A DNA stretch of 15,327 nt from Clostridia bacterium (GCA_017399225.1 JAFQEB010000143.1:1-15327), one strand, 5' to 3'; positions 9,069-15,327 are shown, numbered from the stretch's first letter. The notes: generated by a model from the sequence alone, not told the origin. Numbers and translations: made by a program.

Positions 9069-9090
9069 ATCTGATTCTATTATATCAGAT
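9069..9090. promoter_or_regulatory. Inverted repeat over the -10 box, candidate operator
   Basis: A perfect 6-bp inverted repeat (ATCTGA at 9069-9074, TCAGAT at 9085-9090) with a 10-bp spacer surrounds the TATAAT of the response regulator promoter. A protein bound here would cover the -10 box and start site, as a repressor would. The repeat is short and could be chance. Confidence 0.35.
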
Positions 9091-9117
9091 TCAAACCAAC
9101 CGGAAAATACCCAAAAT
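9079..9117 (-). promoter_or_regulatory. Promoter of the regulator-kinase-glycosidase operon
   Basis: On the minus strand a perfect TATAAT (9079-9084) is preceded by TG one base upstream (extended -10). No good TTGACA is present; the -35 region at a 17-bp spacing reads TTTTCC. Two TTTT blocks 5 nt apart (9113-9116 and 9104-9107) end 19 nt before the -10. The T-rich part is also the tail of the SBP-B terminator, so terminator and promoter are fused into one short region. Confidence 0.7.
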
Positions 9118-9143
9118 GCGGGTCGCCGCACAGGACGACCCGC
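9118..9143 (-). terminator. Rho-independent terminator after SBP-B
   Basis: A perfect 8-bp stem (GCGGGTCG at 9118-9125, CGACCCGC at 9136-9143) has a 10-nt loop. On the minus strand it lies 16 nt past the SBP-B stop and is followed by ATTTTGGGTATTTT. It separates the transporter unit from the regulator operon. Confidence 0.8.
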
Positions 9144-9159
9144 GTGAGGGGAAAAGGGA

Positions 9160-10770
9160 TTACTCGGCAGAATTCTTCATGTCCAGGAAGGCCTGCAGCT
9201 GGCTGATCAGCTCAGCACGGACCTTTTCCAGACCCGCCTCGGTGGCACGCTTGTGGAAGTCAGCGATGATCTTCTCGGTGTCGTCGCCGCCCAGAGCGTA
9301 GCGCAGCTGCAGCTCGCCCGCGTAAGCGGTGATGGTGGCAACCTCGGTCACCACGTTGGTGGTGTCGAAGGTGAAGCCGGCGATCTTGCTGGGCACGTAG
9401 GAGGACACGTCGTTCTGGTAGTCGTAGTAGGCCTTCAGCTCGTCGTTCTGCATGACCGCCTCGTTGTAGCGGACATAGTTGGGATTCCAGGTGAAGGAGT
9501 AGCCAGGCATGGTGTAGGTGTTGGACTCGTCGGTGCCCAGGGACTTGTAGCCCTTGTCACCGATGGCTTCCCAATGCAGGCCTTCCACGCCCAGCTCGAA
9601 CAGGTCGTGGTTCTCCTGAGAGGCGAACATCCAATCCAGGAACTTCATGGTGGCGTCAACATTGGTGGACCAGGCGGGGACGCAGATGAAGTTGTTGGAC
9701 ACCATGGGGCTGACGATGGAAGCGGGGGTCATGTTGCGCTGGGCCTCTTCGGCGGGGTAGAAGCGCAGGGAAGCGTCGGGCCAGATGGTCAGCAGGTCAA
9801 CGTCGTTGCCCAGATCGTTGATGCGGGAAGCCATCTCGGTCAGGGGCGCGTAGGAAACGGGAGCATAGCCCAGCTCTTCCTCGGAGGTGCCGCGGTAGGG
9901 AGAGAGGTACTCTTCCCACTTCAGCTGATCGAGGCGATAGGCGGTGATGAAGTCATGCTGGTAGCCTTCGGGCATCTTGGCGAATTCAGCCTCGGAGTCG
10001 CCCATGATGACAGCGTTGAGAACCTTGGTGCCATCCTCGGACAGAGCCACATGGAAGGGAGCCTCCCAGTTGCCGCCGAAGATGTCAAGGTCATACACGT
10101 TGTCCAGCATACCGGTGAAGTGAGTGGAGCCCTGGTAAGCGAAGCCCATGTACATGGACCAGCCGAAGGCCATGTCAGCCTCATTGGCCATGACGGTCTC
10201 CAGGTACTGCATCAGGGTCTCGTCGTTGGTGATCTCGGGCAGGTCGTACTTCACGCGCAGATCCTCACGGTAGCACAGGCCGCGCATGTCTTCCATCGCC
10301 TGCATCAGCGGGATCTTGTACAGGCCCTTGGCCCAGGTGCCGTCTTCCTTCTGGTAGTAGGTCATGGCAGCTTCCACCATGCCCTCGGAGAAGGCCTTCT
10401 GCAGACCGGGGTACTCGGGGTTGTTGAAGTACTTGCTCAGGTCAGCCAGCTTGCCGCCCTTGGCGAAGTCCTCCAGACCGTGCCAGGCGCCGATGAAGAC
10501 CAGATCCTTCACCTCGTCCTGGGTGGTCATGAGCATGTTGATCTTGTCCTTGTAGTCGCCGCCGGTGACGTAGGAGAAGTCCAGCTCGATGTTGCTCAGC
10601 ACGGGATCGTTGGCAACACGCTTGTAGTACTCTTCGAGCACGGGCTCGAGGTTCTGGAAGGCGTTCATGACCTGGATCTTCACCACGGTCTTTTCTTCCG
10701 CCGTCGCAAAGGTGCCCATCATACCGAGGATGAGGGCCAGGGACAGAAGCAGGGAAACGATGCGCTTCAT
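9160..10770 (-). CDS. Sugar ABC transporter substrate-binding protein (SBP-B), non-lipidated
   Basis: This is a 536-residue extracellular solute-binding protein of the LplA type. Residues 1-24 are a Sec signal (MKRIVSLLLSLALILGMMG onward) with probable cleavage after ATA, before Glu25. There is no lipobox cysteine, which is unusual for a binding protein of a monoderm, where a lipid normally tethers it. The mature part has the binding-protein pattern KDKINMLMTTQDEVKDLVFI and CYREDLRVKYDLPEITN, the latter matching SBP-A. The tail (GFTFDTTNVVTEVATITAY, then RATEAGLEKVRAELISQLQA) is DUF3502-like. Codon use is very biased to GAG, AAG, CTG and ACC, as in a highly expressed gene. It follows the two permeases in the same orientation with AAGGAGG 9 nt upstream of its ATG. 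It should capture the oligosaccharide and hand it to the LplB/YtcP-type channel. Confidence 0.9.
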   Translation of the reverse strand: MKRIVSLLLSLALILGMMGTFATAEEKTVVKIQVMNAFQNLEPVLEEYYKRVANDPVLSNIELDFSYVTGGDYKDKINMLMTTQDEVKDLVFIGAWHGLEDFAKGGKLADLSKYFNNPEYPGLQKAFSEGMVEAAMTYYQKEDGTWAKGLYKIPLMQAMEDMRGLCYREDLRVKYDLPEITNDETLMQYLETVMANEADMAFGWSMYMGFAYQGSTHFTGMLDNVYDLDIFGGNWEAPFHVALSEDGTKVLNAVIMGDSEAEFAKMPEGYQHDFITAYRLDQLKWEEYLSPYRGTSEEELGYAPVSYAPLTEMASRINDLGNDVDLLTIWPDASLRFYPAEEAQRNMTPASIVSPMVSNNFICVPAWSTNVDATMKFLDWMFASQENHDLFELGVEGLHWEAIGDKGYKSLGTDESNTYTMPGYSFTWNPNYVRYNEAVMQNDELKAYYDYQNDVSSYVPSKIAGFTFDTTNVVTEVATITAYAGELQLRYALGGDDTEKIIADFHKRATEAGLEKVRAELISQLQAFLDMKNSAE

Positions 10771-10800
10771 GGGGTAATTCCTCCTTGTTATTTATGATCA

Positions 10801-10848
10801 TGACGGATTGCACCGCCATATATCCGATGTGATGTGGTTACAGACAAC
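10801..10848 (-). promoter_or_regulatory. Possible weak promoter of SBP-B
   Basis: On the minus strand TTGTCT is followed 17-18 nt later by GATATA/ATATAT, about 45-50 nt upstream of the SBP-B start. The match is weak. SBP-B may instead be read from the permease promoter. Confidence 0.25.
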
Positions 10849-10857
10849 CAATGTAGC

Positions 10858-10900
10858 CCGGCCGATGAGTGGCCGGAGGCCTGCGCCAGGTAAAGGCCCG
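10858..10900 (-). other. Intercistronic hairpin region between permease and SBP-B
   Basis: The 190-nt gap between the second permease and SBP-B holds a perfect CCGGCC/GGCCGG stem (10858-10863 and 10871-10876, 7-nt loop) next to a second G+C-rich structure (GGCC and CCTG/CAGG pairs, to about 10900). No T-run follows, so it is not a normal terminator. In other sugar operons, structures placed before the binding-protein gene stabilise its messenger so that it is made in excess of the permeases. That role here is inference. Confidence 0.5.
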
Positions 10901-10960
10901 GCAAACACGCGATAGGTCTGTGCAGAAACAGCCAACCCAATCGCGGAAAATGTGACGAAG

Positions 10961-11869
10961 TCACCCTTTGACGGCGCCGACGGTCAGGCCGGAGGTGAAG
11001 TAGCGCTGCACGAAGGGGTAGAGCAGCACGATGGGGCCGATGGTGACCAGGGTCGTCGCCATCTTCAGGGACAGGCCAGGCATACTGTTCAGGGATTGGC
11101 CGGTGTATTGGGCGATCTCACGCAGCGCGTCGCCGGAGCGGGCCAAGTCCATGATCAGGTACTGCAGGGGCATCTTGCTGTAATCGTTGATGTACAGCAT
11201 GGCGTTGTACCACTGGTTCCAGTAGCCCAGCGCGTAGAACAGGCTGATGGTGGCAATGCCAGGCACGGATACCGGCAGCACGATTCGGAAGAGGATGGTG
11301 AAGTCGTTCGCGCCGTCAATGTAGGCAGATTCCGACAATTCCTTTGGTACGCCGGAGAAGAAGTTGCGCATCAGGAATATGTTCCACGCCGAGCACATGA
11401 CCGGCAGGATCAGCACCCAGATGTTGTCCTTCAGCCCCAGGGTCTGGCTGATCAGCAGGTAGGTGGGAACCAGACCGCCGCCGAAGAGCATGGTGAAGTA
11501 GATCATGAAGTTGACGACATTGCGGTACTTCACCTTTTTCAGCGACAAGGGATAAGCCGCTGTGATGGTAAACAGCATACTCAGCAGCGTGCCAACCACG
11601 GTGGTGAAAATGGTCACCTTGTAGGAATTGGGGATCTGCTGATCTTTCAGGATCAGTTCAAAGGCGGAGGTAGAGAATTCACGGATGTAGAGGGCGTAGC
11701 CGAAGCGCTTCAGGTTCAGCTCACGCTCGAATGCGCCGGTGATGACCACCACGAAGGGCAGCAGGCAGAACACGCAGAACGCCGTGATGACCACGATAAT
11801 GACGGCTTGCAGGATCTTGTCACTGGTTGGTGTTTTGATCTTGTTGGAGCGGATCACATTCTCTTTCAT
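10961..11869 (-). CDS. Carbohydrate ABC transporter permease, YtcP/MalG-like
   Basis: This 302-residue inner-membrane permease has about six hydrophobic segments (for example 22-45, 88-106, 120-142, 150-167, 200-220, 273-287). The EAA loop that docks the ATPase is at about 180-200: ESAYIDGANDFTILFRIVLP. The pattern matches the second subunit (YtcP/LplC, MalG-like) of CUT1 oligosaccharide importers. It forms a heterodimer with the permease encoded just upstream. The ATG at 11867-11869 is preceded by AAAGGAG, and only 18 nt separate it from the stop of the first permease, so the two are co-transcribed. No ATPase gene is present in the window, which is common for this group because one MsmX-like ATPase serves several importers. 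Confidence 0.93.
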   Translation of the reverse strand: MKENVIRSNKIKTPTSDKILQAVIIVVITAFCVFCLLPFVVVITGAFERELNLKRFGYALYIREFSTSAFELILKDQQIPNSYKVTIFTTVVGTLLSMLFTITAAYPLSLKKVKYRNVVNFMIYFTMLFGGGLVPTYLLISQTLGLKDNIWVLILPVMCSAWNIFLMRNFFSGVPKELSESAYIDGANDFTILFRIVLPVSVPGIATISLFYALGYWNQWYNAMLYINDYSKMPLQYLIMDLARSGDALREIAQYTGQSLNSMPGLSLKMATTLVTIGPIVLLYPFVQRYFTSGLTVGAVKG

Positions 11870-11887
11870 CTTCTTCCACTCCTTTCA

Positions 11888-12844
11888 TCAGAACAGCGCC
11901 GTGTCGGGGTCCAGCTTCTTGGCCAGCGCGTTGACGCTGATGACAAGGATGCAGCCTACCACCGACTGGAACAGGCTCGTTGCGGTACTCATGCCCAGAT
12001 TGTTCATCTGGCGCAGAGCGCGGTAAACGAAGGTGTCGATAACATCAGTCGTCGGGAGCAGCTTGGCCGTATCGCGCACCATGGCGTAGATCATGCCAAA
12101 ATCGCCGCGGAAGATGTTGCCCACGCTCATGATGGTCAGGATGACAATGGTGGGCTTCAGCAGCGGCAGGGTGATGAGGCGGATCTGCTGGAAGCGGGTC
12201 GCGCCGTCCACGCGGGCAGCCTCGTACATGCTGGTGTCAAAGCCGGTGATGGCAGCGATGTAGGTCACCGTACCAAAGCCGCAGCCCTGCCAGATTCGCA
12301 GGACGACGAAGATCCACGGCCAGAGCTCCGGCTCGTTGTAGAAGCTGATGCGGGACATGCCCAACGCCTTGAATGCCTGGTTGAGCAGACCCGTCGTACC
12401 CACAAAAGCCTGCAGCACCAGAGAAACCACTGCCCAGGACACGAAATGGGGCAGAATGGCGATGGACTGGGTCACGCGCTTGAAGGTCTTGTTCTTGATC
12501 TCCGAGAACATGATGGCCAGCACGACCGAAATGATGGTGGTGCTGACAATGAAGAGCACATTCAGGTAGATCGTATTGAAGAACACACGCCCGATGCCGT
12601 CATAGGCAAACAGGAACTCGAAGTTCTTGAATCCCACAAGCGGACTTCCGCCGATGCCCAGCGCAAAGTCATACTCCTTGAAGGCAAGGGTGATACCGTA
12701 TAGCGGGAAGTAGCAGAATACGGCGAACCAGATCACGGTAGGCAGCATCATCAGGTAGAGGTGCTTGTTCATTAGCAGCTCACGGATGACGCCGCGTATG
12801 CCGGTATGTTCTTTCTTCTTGACAGGCAGCGTATGAGCAGTCAC
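11888..12844 (-). CDS. Carbohydrate ABC transporter permease, LplB-like
   Basis: This 318-residue inner-membrane permease is of the LplB/MalF-like kind. It has a short polar N-terminus, a first membrane segment at about 29-53 (LMMLPTVIWFAVFCYFPLYG), five further segments, and an EAA loop at about 207-227 (YEAARVDGATRFQQIRLITL). It is the first gene of the transporter unit. The start is GTG at 12842-12844, chosen because AAAGGAGG lies just upstream at the right distance and a promoter lies about 40 nt upstream. With the second permease and a substrate-binding protein it would import oligosaccharides of the kind cut by the neighbouring glycosidases. Confidence 0.93.
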   Translation of the reverse strand: MTAHTLPVKKKEHTGIRGVIRELLMNKHLYLMMLPTVIWFAVFCYFPLYGITLAFKEYDFALGIGGSPLVGFKNFEFLFAYDGIGRVFFNTIYLNVLFIVSTTIISVVLAIMFSEIKNKTFKRVTQSIAILPHFVSWAVVSLVLQAFVGTTGLLNQAFKALGMSRISFYNEPELWPWIFVVLRIWQGCGFGTVTYIAAITGFDTSMYEAARVDGATRFQQIRLITLPLLKPTIVILTIMSVGNIFRGDFGMIYAMVRDTAKLLPTTDVIDTFVYRALRQMNNLGMSTATSLFQSVVGCILVISVNALAKKLDPDTALF

Positions 12845-12882
12845 TGGTTGTTCCTCCTTTGCACAGCTATCAATTCATCATG

Positions 12883-12922
12883 ATTATATCGGTTGCTCCC
12901 GGAAAGCTAAAAGAGTAAAAAA
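12883..12922 (-). promoter_or_regulatory. Promoter of the permease operon
   Basis: On the minus strand a perfect TATAAT (12883-12888) lies about 40 nt upstream of the LplB-like start codon. The -35 region is poor (TTTAGC at 17 bp), but TTTTTTACTCTTTT (12909-12922) stands there, ending 20 nt before the -10. A poor -35 suggests dependence on an activator. Confidence 0.65.
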
Positions 12923-12936
12923 GGCATATGAATGGT

Positions 12937-12978
12937 AAAAAACAAGCCAATTTTCACATTTGCGTGAAAACTGGCTTG
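12937..12978 (-). terminator. Strong rho-independent terminator after GH88 gene
   Basis: Two 15-nt arms (12943-12957 and 12964-12978) pair along their whole length in the minus-strand RNA, with one G-U pair and a 6-nt loop. A run of six T (12942-12937) follows directly. It lies 12 nt past the GH88 stop, so GH88 should be a separate transcript from the permeases. Confidence 0.92.
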
Positions 12979-12990
12979 CAGAATATCCGA

Positions 12991-14097
12991 TTACCACATG
13001 TGATAGGATTCGCCACGCAACTTGTTAACGGCCTCGATAAAGAAGTAATCGCCGTACTGCATCGTCTGATGGTCTTCACTGTTCCATGCCGCCCGGCAGC
13101 GCCGGAAGATGGCAGGACAGTCCTGCGACCAATCCGCATCCTGCTGCTCCATGGCTCGCAGAAGACGAAGGGCCTCCTCCAGATAGTGCTCGTCCTTCAG
13201 CTCCCGGGACAGGTCGATCAGCGCACAGGCGGCAATAGCACCAGCTACATTGTCCTTGCGGACATCCTCCTTCGGCGCTCGGAAGTCGGAATCAGGGATA
13301 CCGTCCACCCCGATGCAGGACAGGAAATAGTCGGAAACTTTTTTCGCTGTCTCAAGGTATTCCTGTTTCCCGGTGTAGCGATAGGAGATCAAGAAGCCAT
13401 ACATCGCCCAGCTTTGCCCGCGCGACCAGGAGGAACCGGGGCCGTAGCCCTGCCCGCCGGGCTTGTCCAGCACTTCCATCGTCTCTGGGTCGAAGATGAC
13501 GATGTGATTGCAGCTGCCATCCTCACGGACAAAGTGCTTCATGGCGGTATCCGCGTGCTGCATGGCGATCTTGCAGAAGCGCGGATCACCGCTTTTCTCG
13601 CTGGCCCAGTACAGCAGCGACAGGTTCATCATGCAGTCGATGATCGCCCAGCCGGTGCAATCGTCATTCCACGCCCGGATGAAGCCCAGCGGGTTGTAGC
13701 GTCCGGCCAGCAGATTCGCTGCGATCATGGCGCGCTTGCGGCTGACTTCGTCGCCTGTCAGGTCATACGCCGCTGCCGAGGACAGCCGCCACATAAAGCC
13801 CACATCATGATGCAGATGCCAGTATTCCTCAAAGGCGGCGTCCAGCAGCTTTTCGCCGCGCTTTGCTTCGGTAGCATAGCGCCCATCGCCCGTCATCAGG
13901 TACATCTGCCACATGGTGCCAGACCAGAAACCGTTCGTCCACCAGCAGATGCCGTCAAAGGGGCCCGTAAGCCATTCGCCATCTCGGGTGGTGTAGGGAA
14001 TACCGTCCAGCGCCTGTGCCTTATCCACAGCATATAGCATCTTGCGATGCAGCTTCTCCTGTATCGACAAAAGCCAGACCCGGTTCAACTCCGTCAT
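12991..14097 (-). CDS. GH88 unsaturated uronyl hydrolase
   Basis: This 368-residue enzyme has the alpha6/alpha6-barrel signature of glycoside hydrolase family 88, related to GH105. Motifs in order are WTNGFWSGTMWQMYLMTGD (53-71), LHHDVGFMW (95-103), WAIIDCMMNLSLLYWAS (150-166), and QGYGPGSSWSRGQSWAMYGF (216-235). By comparison with characterised unsaturated glucuronyl hydrolases, Asp98 and Asp154 are the expected catalytic pair. The enzyme adds water across the C4-C5 double bond of a terminal unsaturated uronic acid, which releases the sugar. There is no signal peptide, so it acts in the cytoplasm on lyase products. The family includes enzymes for host glycosaminoglycans as well as for plant polymers; the GH28-like and GH43 neighbours favour a plant substrate. 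It is a single-gene transcript with its own promoter and terminator. The ATG at 14095-14097 is preceded by AAGGGG. Length is normal for the family. Confidence 0.92.
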   Translation of the reverse strand: MTELNRVWLLSIQEKLHRKMLYAVDKAQALDGIPYTTRDGEWLTGPFDGICWWTNGFWSGTMWQMYLMTGDGRYATEAKRGEKLLDAAFEEYWHLHHDVGFMWRLSSAAAYDLTGDEVSRKRAMIAANLLAGRYNPLGFIRAWNDDCTGWAIIDCMMNLSLLYWASEKSGDPRFCKIAMQHADTAMKHFVREDGSCNHIVIFDPETMEVLDKPGGQGYGPGSSWSRGQSWAMYGFLISYRYTGKQEYLETAKKVSDYFLSCIGVDGIPDSDFRAPKEDVRKDNVAGAIAACALIDLSRELKDEHYLEEALRLLRAMEQQDADWSQDCPAIFRRCRAAWNSEDHQTMQYGDYFFIEAVNKLRGESYHMW

Positions 14098-14141
14098 GTG
14101 TTTCGCCCCTTATCCATAAAGTTGCAGATTTTGCTGTATAC

Positions 14142-14180
14142 ATTATGTAGCGTTGAGATTCGCTGTAAAAGAAGAAAAAA
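14142..14180 (-). promoter_or_regulatory. Promoter of the GH88 gene
   Basis: On the minus strand TTTACA (14164-14169, one mismatch to TTGACA) is followed after 16 bp by CATAAT (14142-14147, one mismatch to TATAAT), about 45 nt upstream of the ATG. The -35 box overlaps a T-rich block, TTTTTTCTTCTTTT (14167-14180), like the one in the permease promoter. Confidence 0.7.
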
Positions 14181-14199
14181 CGATGATTCTGGGTGATTT

Positions 14200-14212
14200 T
14201 GAAACAATTTCA
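14200..14212. promoter_or_regulatory. Palindrome upstream of the GH88 promoter
   Basis: TGAAACAATTTCA is a perfect 5-bp inverted repeat around 3 bases, about 30 bp upstream of the -35 box. It resembles a small operator. It does not fit the 14-bp CcpA (cre) consensus with its central CG. Low confidence, since short palindromes are common in A+T-rich gaps. Confidence 0.25.
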
Positions 14213-14329
14213 TGTGCAAGCTGGCAATGTAAAGAAAACTGCGTCAACACTGTATCCGAAAAACAATCTACGCGAAGAAAACGTGAAAAACGACCATGCG
14301 CGATGCAGACAATAAACTCCATTTAATTT

Positions 14330-15327
14330 TTACTGCACGATTTGACACTGAACTGCCCCTTTTTGATGGTGATTTCGGCTATAGCGTCGTTGAGATTCAT
14401 TTAACTGCGCCCTGATTGACTCCCTCTGCCTCGGTTCCTCGCCAGCCTTGATGACTATATCAACACAGTGACGGATGCGCTCGATCAGATCAGGATCAAC
14501 GTTCTGTTCCGCGAGTGACGCACGAAGCTGTGTCTGTTCACTCAGCAGCTGCTGCAATTCATCAGAGATTCGCGGTTGGGCTGTCGCCTTGATCCCGTTG
14601 GCATTCATATACCGCACGGCTTTTGCAAACTCGTTCAGCTCCTGCTGGTGCTTCTCTGCATACTGCTTGCACATGAAACCGAGTCCCTGTTTGCTCTTGT
14701 CGGAAATAGGCTTGAGCCGCTGGAAGTTTTCCAGATGCTTGAGTGCCGTTTGCTTCTTCCGAATCGCCTTGCCCACGCCGTCAAGCTGGGTGAGGCTTTT
14801 TTGCTGTTTGCCAACAAATTCATTGAAATCATGCAGCGTGCGGATACCAGCTTCCTGCATGAAGAACTGTACTTGTGCTGCGAATTTCAGGTCGTTGATA
14901 CCAGCAGTCTGCCTTGCCTTCTTGCCCCAGTCCGCACGACCGGCCCTGCGTAGATTCTGGAACACCTGAATGTATTCCATCAGCGAAGGTTGGTGTGGCT
15001 CAGGCTTCATGATCTCTGCCGTTTTTCGAATGGCCTCTGCCAGCCACTTTTTCAGCGATGCCAGCCGTGCCTTCAACGATTGCAGCACACGGTTGAGCTG
15101 CTTGATTTCCTCGTTGTACTGGCCAATTTCTGTGCGGATGCCCTGCTGCTCCAGGTAGGTAACAACAGGTCCCATGTGGACGGTGGGAACCAGATCAACT
15201 CCCTGCCTCTCGTATGAACGGAGATCAAGCCGAACGTCTTCTCCGGCACGTTCCAGATAGCGGTTGGTTGTGTCAGCCCACGCGGTGCGCCACCGCTCAC
15301 AGTTGCCGGGATCATCCCAATCCGTGG
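14330..15327 (-). CDS. MobA/MobL family relaxase, C-terminal part, enters from right edge
   Basis: A reading frame of about 331 codons runs from the right edge to a TAA at 14330-14332. It stays open past the first internal ATG (15173-15175), so that ATG is not the true start. Its first visible part (WADTTNRYLERAGEDVRLD, then RSYERQGVDLVPTVHMG, then LEQQGIRTE) is the conserved end of the MobA/MobL nicking domain. A long charged, coiled-coil-like tail follows (EEIKQLNRVLQSLKARLASL and further heptads). The catalytic tyrosine and HxH metal motif of such relaxases lie further N-terminal, beyond the window. The protein nicks oriT and leads the strand into a recipient during conjugative mobilisation. 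Its presence marks the region as mobilisable or derived from a mobilisable element. The gene appears intact at its 3' end. Confidence 0.88.
   Translation of the reverse strand, partial: TDWDDPGNCERWRTAWADTTNRYLERAGEDVRLDLRSYERQGVDLVPTVHMGPVVTYLEQQGIRTEIGQYNEEIKQLNRVLQSLKARLASLKKWLAEAIRKTAEIMKPEPHQPSLMEYIQVFQNLRRAGRADWGKKARQTAGINDLKFAAQVQFFMQEAGIRTLHDFNEFVGKQQKSLTQLDGVGKAIRKKQTALKHLENFQRLKPISDKSKQGLGFMCKQYAEKHQQELNEFAKAVRYMNANGIKATAQPRISDELQQLLSEQTQLRASLAEQNVDPDLIERIRHCVDIVIKAGEEPRQRESIRAQLNESQRRYSRNHHQKGAVQCQIVQ

Larger units (their letters stand above)
14098..14329. other. AT-rich gap between relaxase and GH88 gene
   Basis: These 232 bases hold the GH88 promoter and a palindrome (both described separately). 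A 59-codon open stretch (14322-14143, minus) lacks a ribosome binding site and resembles nothing known. No clear terminator was found for the relaxase gene. Confidence 0.6.

Noticed and set aside
2849..14037. Near-continuous long plus-strand open frames (up to about 600 codons) opposite the minus-strand genes
   Set aside because: The one checked in detail, opposite SBP-B, is codon-aligned with the real gene. It stays open because TTA, CTA and TCA codons are nearly absent from the minus-strand genes. The translations are rich in His, Gln and Arg and show no known domain, and the minus strand encodes clear families.
14200..14212. TGAAACAATTTCA as a catabolite-repression (cre) site
   Set aside because: It is 13 bp and lacks the central CG of the cre consensus. 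Kept only as a low-confidence palindrome.
14143..14322. A 59-codon minus-strand open frame in the gap after the relaxase
   Set aside because: It has no ribosome binding site, matches no family I recognise, and spans the GH88 -35 region.
14151..14398. An 11-bp direct repeat (CGTTGAGATTC at 14151-14161 and 14388-14398), possibly a target duplication or att core
   Set aside because: One copy lies inside the intact relaxase coding end, the copies do not flank the sugar locus, and no matching copy was found near 1040. Chance is likely.
1..15327. CRISPR arrays, tRNA or rRNA genes, IS inverted repeats
   Set aside because: No regularly spaced repeats, cloverleaf-like segments or rRNA motifs were seen, and no transposase was found besides the serine recombinase remnant.

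Overview
The window looks like a stretch of chromosome or mobilisable island from an anaerobic, gut-type Clostridia (Bacillota). The evidence is the set of LplA/LplB/YtcP-type sugar ABC transport genes, a YesM/YesN-type two-component pair, strong AGGAGG ribosome binding sites, and a G+C-rich codon preference that nearly avoids TTA, CTA and TCA. A Christensenellales or Oscillospirales relative would fit, but the genus cannot be read from the sequence. Every supported gene is on the minus strand, so transcription runs from right to left.

From right to left: (1) 15327-14330 is the C-terminal part of a MobA/MobL-type relaxase that enters from beyond the window. (2) 14097-12991 is a GH88 unsaturated uronyl hydrolase with its own promoter and a strong terminator. 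(3) 12844-9160 is a transporter unit: LplB-type permease, YtcP-type permease, an intercistronic hairpin region, then a substrate-binding protein (SBP-B) with an ordinary cleavable signal peptide, closed by a terminator. (4) 9034-1197 is a five-gene operon: AraC-type response regulator, YesM-type sensor kinase, a second substrate-binding protein (SBP-A, a lipoprotein), a GH28-like beta-helix glycosidase and a GH43 xylosidase/arabinofuranosidase. All four junctions are 4-nt ATGA or GTGA overlaps, and a terminator follows. (5) 1040-1 is a large serine recombinase whose catalytic N-terminus is missing; it runs off the left edge.

Together, regions 2-4 form an uptake and catabolism locus for uronic-acid-containing plant oligosaccharides. 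A decorated pectin such as xylogalacturonan or rhamnogalacturonan is the best guess. The three glycosidases lack signal peptides, so imported oligosaccharides would be trimmed in the cytoplasm. No polysaccharide lyase, secreted depolymerase or ABC ATPase is present, which suggests a scavenger of fragments released by other cells and a shared MsmX-like ATPase encoded elsewhere.

The most interesting points are the position of the sugar locus between two mobile-element genes, with the recombinase broken at the junction; the two substrate-binding proteins, of different anchoring, serving one permease pair; and a TTTT-N5-TTTT element at nearly the same place in all three promoters, which could be a shared regulator site.
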